Positions 62,792 through 64,000 of a stretch of 64,000 nt of DNA are shown here, piece after piece; position 1 is the stretch's first letter; the number at the start of each line of letters is the position of its first letter. Made by a program: the position numbers and the translations under genes. The DNA is from Bacteroidia bacterium (GTDB taxonomy: Bacteria; Bacteroidota; Bacteroidia; AKYH767-A; OLB10), in NCBI GenBank assembly GCA_037045145.1, contig JBAOIA010000012.1:868001-932000 (forward strand). Reading direction: 5' to 3'. Under the pieces are notes generated by a model. It searched no databases. It was not told the DNA's origin and worked only from the letters and a program-made list of their open reading frames with translations.

Positions 62792-64000
62792 ATGAAACAT
62801 TTAACAACACTCTTAATTCTCTTAATTACAACCATTGTAAAATTACATGGTCAGGTAATTTACGACTATGCTGGCGACTTAAACGGTCTACCTGTTTACG
62901 TTGATGCTAACGCCAGCGGAACAACACTATATACTGCCGGTAATTTAGGATACCGATGCGACACAGGCTACACAGTTCGAACAAATGGTATAGATCCCTA
63001 TCTTGATCCTATCAAAGGTCCACTTGACGAATTTGATTATGATGCCAATGACCGAATTGATTTTACTATTTCGCCTCAGCCAGGTTATCAGTTAAATATA
63101 ACAGGTATGACTGTGGTGGCTGGCAGATTGAATTTTGGTCCTACAGAATTAAAATTTGGCATGAACATTAATGGAACCGGGATGATAGAGGGAGATTTGA
63201 TGAGTTCACTACCCAAAGAATGTGAAGGAGACCCCAACAATGGTATTCCTAATGCAGTACCGGCAACCCATACTTGGGATATTGACGATTTTAATTCACT
63301 TACACCAGTAACATTCACAATTGGCTGCTCAGGAGGCCTAAACAATGTTGCTATCATTTATCAAGTTATTATTCATGGTACAGTAACTCCTGCACAAACT
63401 ATTCCGGTTATCTCCAACTACTCTCATGCCGGTGGATATTTATTATGCAATGACGAGCCGGTAACATTGTCTGTGGTTACAACAGGAACACCATCTCCCT
63501 CTTATGAATGGCAAGATCAAAATGGTAATCCTGTTTCAGGGGCAACACTATCATCCTTAACCTTATCCAATCCATTACCTCAGCACAGCTATTATCGGGT
63601 GAGAGTGTACAATTCATTTGGTGAAACATTTTCTCCTTATACGCATATATATGGATTTGTGAATGATATTAATGCAGGTACAGACCAAGTGTTGTGTACA
63701 GGTGATCAAGCAACATTAAATGGTCAGGGGAGTGGCTATTGGTTCACTTCCGGTGATGGAGGTTTTGATGATCCATCTTACCCTAATGCAATTTATTATC
63801 CTGGAATAGGTGATGTGATGGCGGGCAGTGTACAATTAGAATTTGGTGGGTATATTTATAATAACTTTAATTATGAAGTGTGCTGGAGGAATGACTATTT
63901 AAACCTAACCATAGGCACACCTGCAACAGCTAATGCAGGATTTGATCAGTCAATTTCTCAACCTAACACTACATTGACCGGCAATAACCCATCTCCTGGA
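62792..64000 (+). CDS. Large secreted Ig/PKD-type protein (3' end outside window)
   Basis: 403 codons are open from the ATG to the right edge with no stop. A signal peptide (about 1-20, MKHLTTLLILLITTIVKL) is followed by a region rich in Gly, Asp and Asn (25-195), an Ig-like domain (about 215-280, SPSYEWQDQNGNPVSGAT) and repeats of the gliding-motility-associated type (NAGTDQVLCTGDQATLNGQG, then NAGFDQSISQPNTTLTG). These are characteristic of T9SS-exported surface proteins, so a C-terminal sorting domain is expected beyond the window. Its function is unknown. It sits behind the CRP-type palindrome. Confidence 0.8.
   Translation, partial: MKHLTTLLILLITTIVKLHGQVIYDYAGDLNGLPVYVDANASGTTLYTAGNLGYRCDTGYTVRTNGIDPYLDPIKGPLDEFDYDANDRIDFTISPQPGYQLNITGMTVVAGRLNFGPTELKFGMNINGTGMIEGDLMSSLPKECEGDPNNGIPNAVPATHTWDIDDFNSLTPVTFTIGCSGGLNNVAIIYQVIIHGTVTPAQTIPVISNYSHAGGYLLCNDEPVTLSVVTTGTPSPSYEWQDQNGNPVSGATLSSLTLSNPLPQHSYYRVRVYNSFGETFSPYTHIYGFVNDINAGTDQVLCTGDQATLNGQGSGYWFTSGDGGFDDPSYPNAIYYPGIGDVMAGSVQLEFGGYIYNNFNYEVCWRNDYLNLTIGTPATANAGFDQSISQPNTTLTGNNPSPG

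Overview
The window comes from a low-GC member of the Bacteroidota, probably an environmental Cytophagales, Chitinophagales or Flavobacteriales relative. Evidence for this: a full-length sprA (the outer-membrane pore of the type IX secretion system, T9SS); two multi-domain secreted proteins with Bacteroidota-type sorting or PKD/Ig-like domains; a SusC/TonB-type receptor; Rho with a long low-complexity insertion; and promoters of the Bacteroidota form TTTG-N17-21-TAnnTTTG (best seen before tRNA-Glu/rpsT, rho and the antitoxin operon).

Layout. 1-13.8 kb is core: the end of a T9SS cargo gene, a TonB-dependent receptor, tRNA-Glu, rpsT, radC and carA on +, then ruvA and the 7.3-kb sprA on -. About 13.8-28.2 kb is an accessory island between ruvA and maeB, two genes I recall as adjacent in relatives. 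It holds a GIY-YIG protein, a PQQ-propeller pseudogene, two IS1182-derived MITEs, a six-gene + operon starting with a Panacea-type antitoxin and a RelE-like toxin, a type I restriction-modification system with a split HsdR, and an OLD-type nuclease. It is punctuated by two homologous attC-like palindromes (A and B), by a second pair of palindromes (P1 and P2), and ends next to the C-terminal remnant of a tyrosine recombinase. I read this as a decayed cassette array or integron-like defence island; this is inference, not proof.

28.4-35.9 kb is core or shell metabolism (maeB, ribH, a TPR protein, an FkbM methyltransferase, an FAD oxidoreductase, a GNAT protein, a TMEM175-like channel). 36.0-40.5 kb is a nitric-oxide/Fe-S repair cluster: a DUF2249-Ric fusion, a cupin, a DUF1858-DUF2249-DUF2249 protein, an NnrS-like membrane protein, a MIP18-type Fe-S assembly factor and an Rrf2 regulator with three cysteines. 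40.6-62.4 kb is housekeeping: phosphate transport, an MBL/beta-CASP nuclease, rdgB, a 1339-residue PKD protein, an aminotransferase, a phosphoesterase, rho, a DsbA-like protein, a membrane-tethered receiver, folE with a PTPS/QueD gene, mqnB, an AlbA_2 protein, rsmE, osmC, hutH, hisS and ettA. The window ends inside a large secreted protein whose promoter region carries a perfect CRP-type palindrome.

The genes most likely to act together are the restriction, toxin-antitoxin and nuclease genes of the island (defence), and the 36-40.5 kb cluster (repair of nitrosative damage under Rrf2 control).
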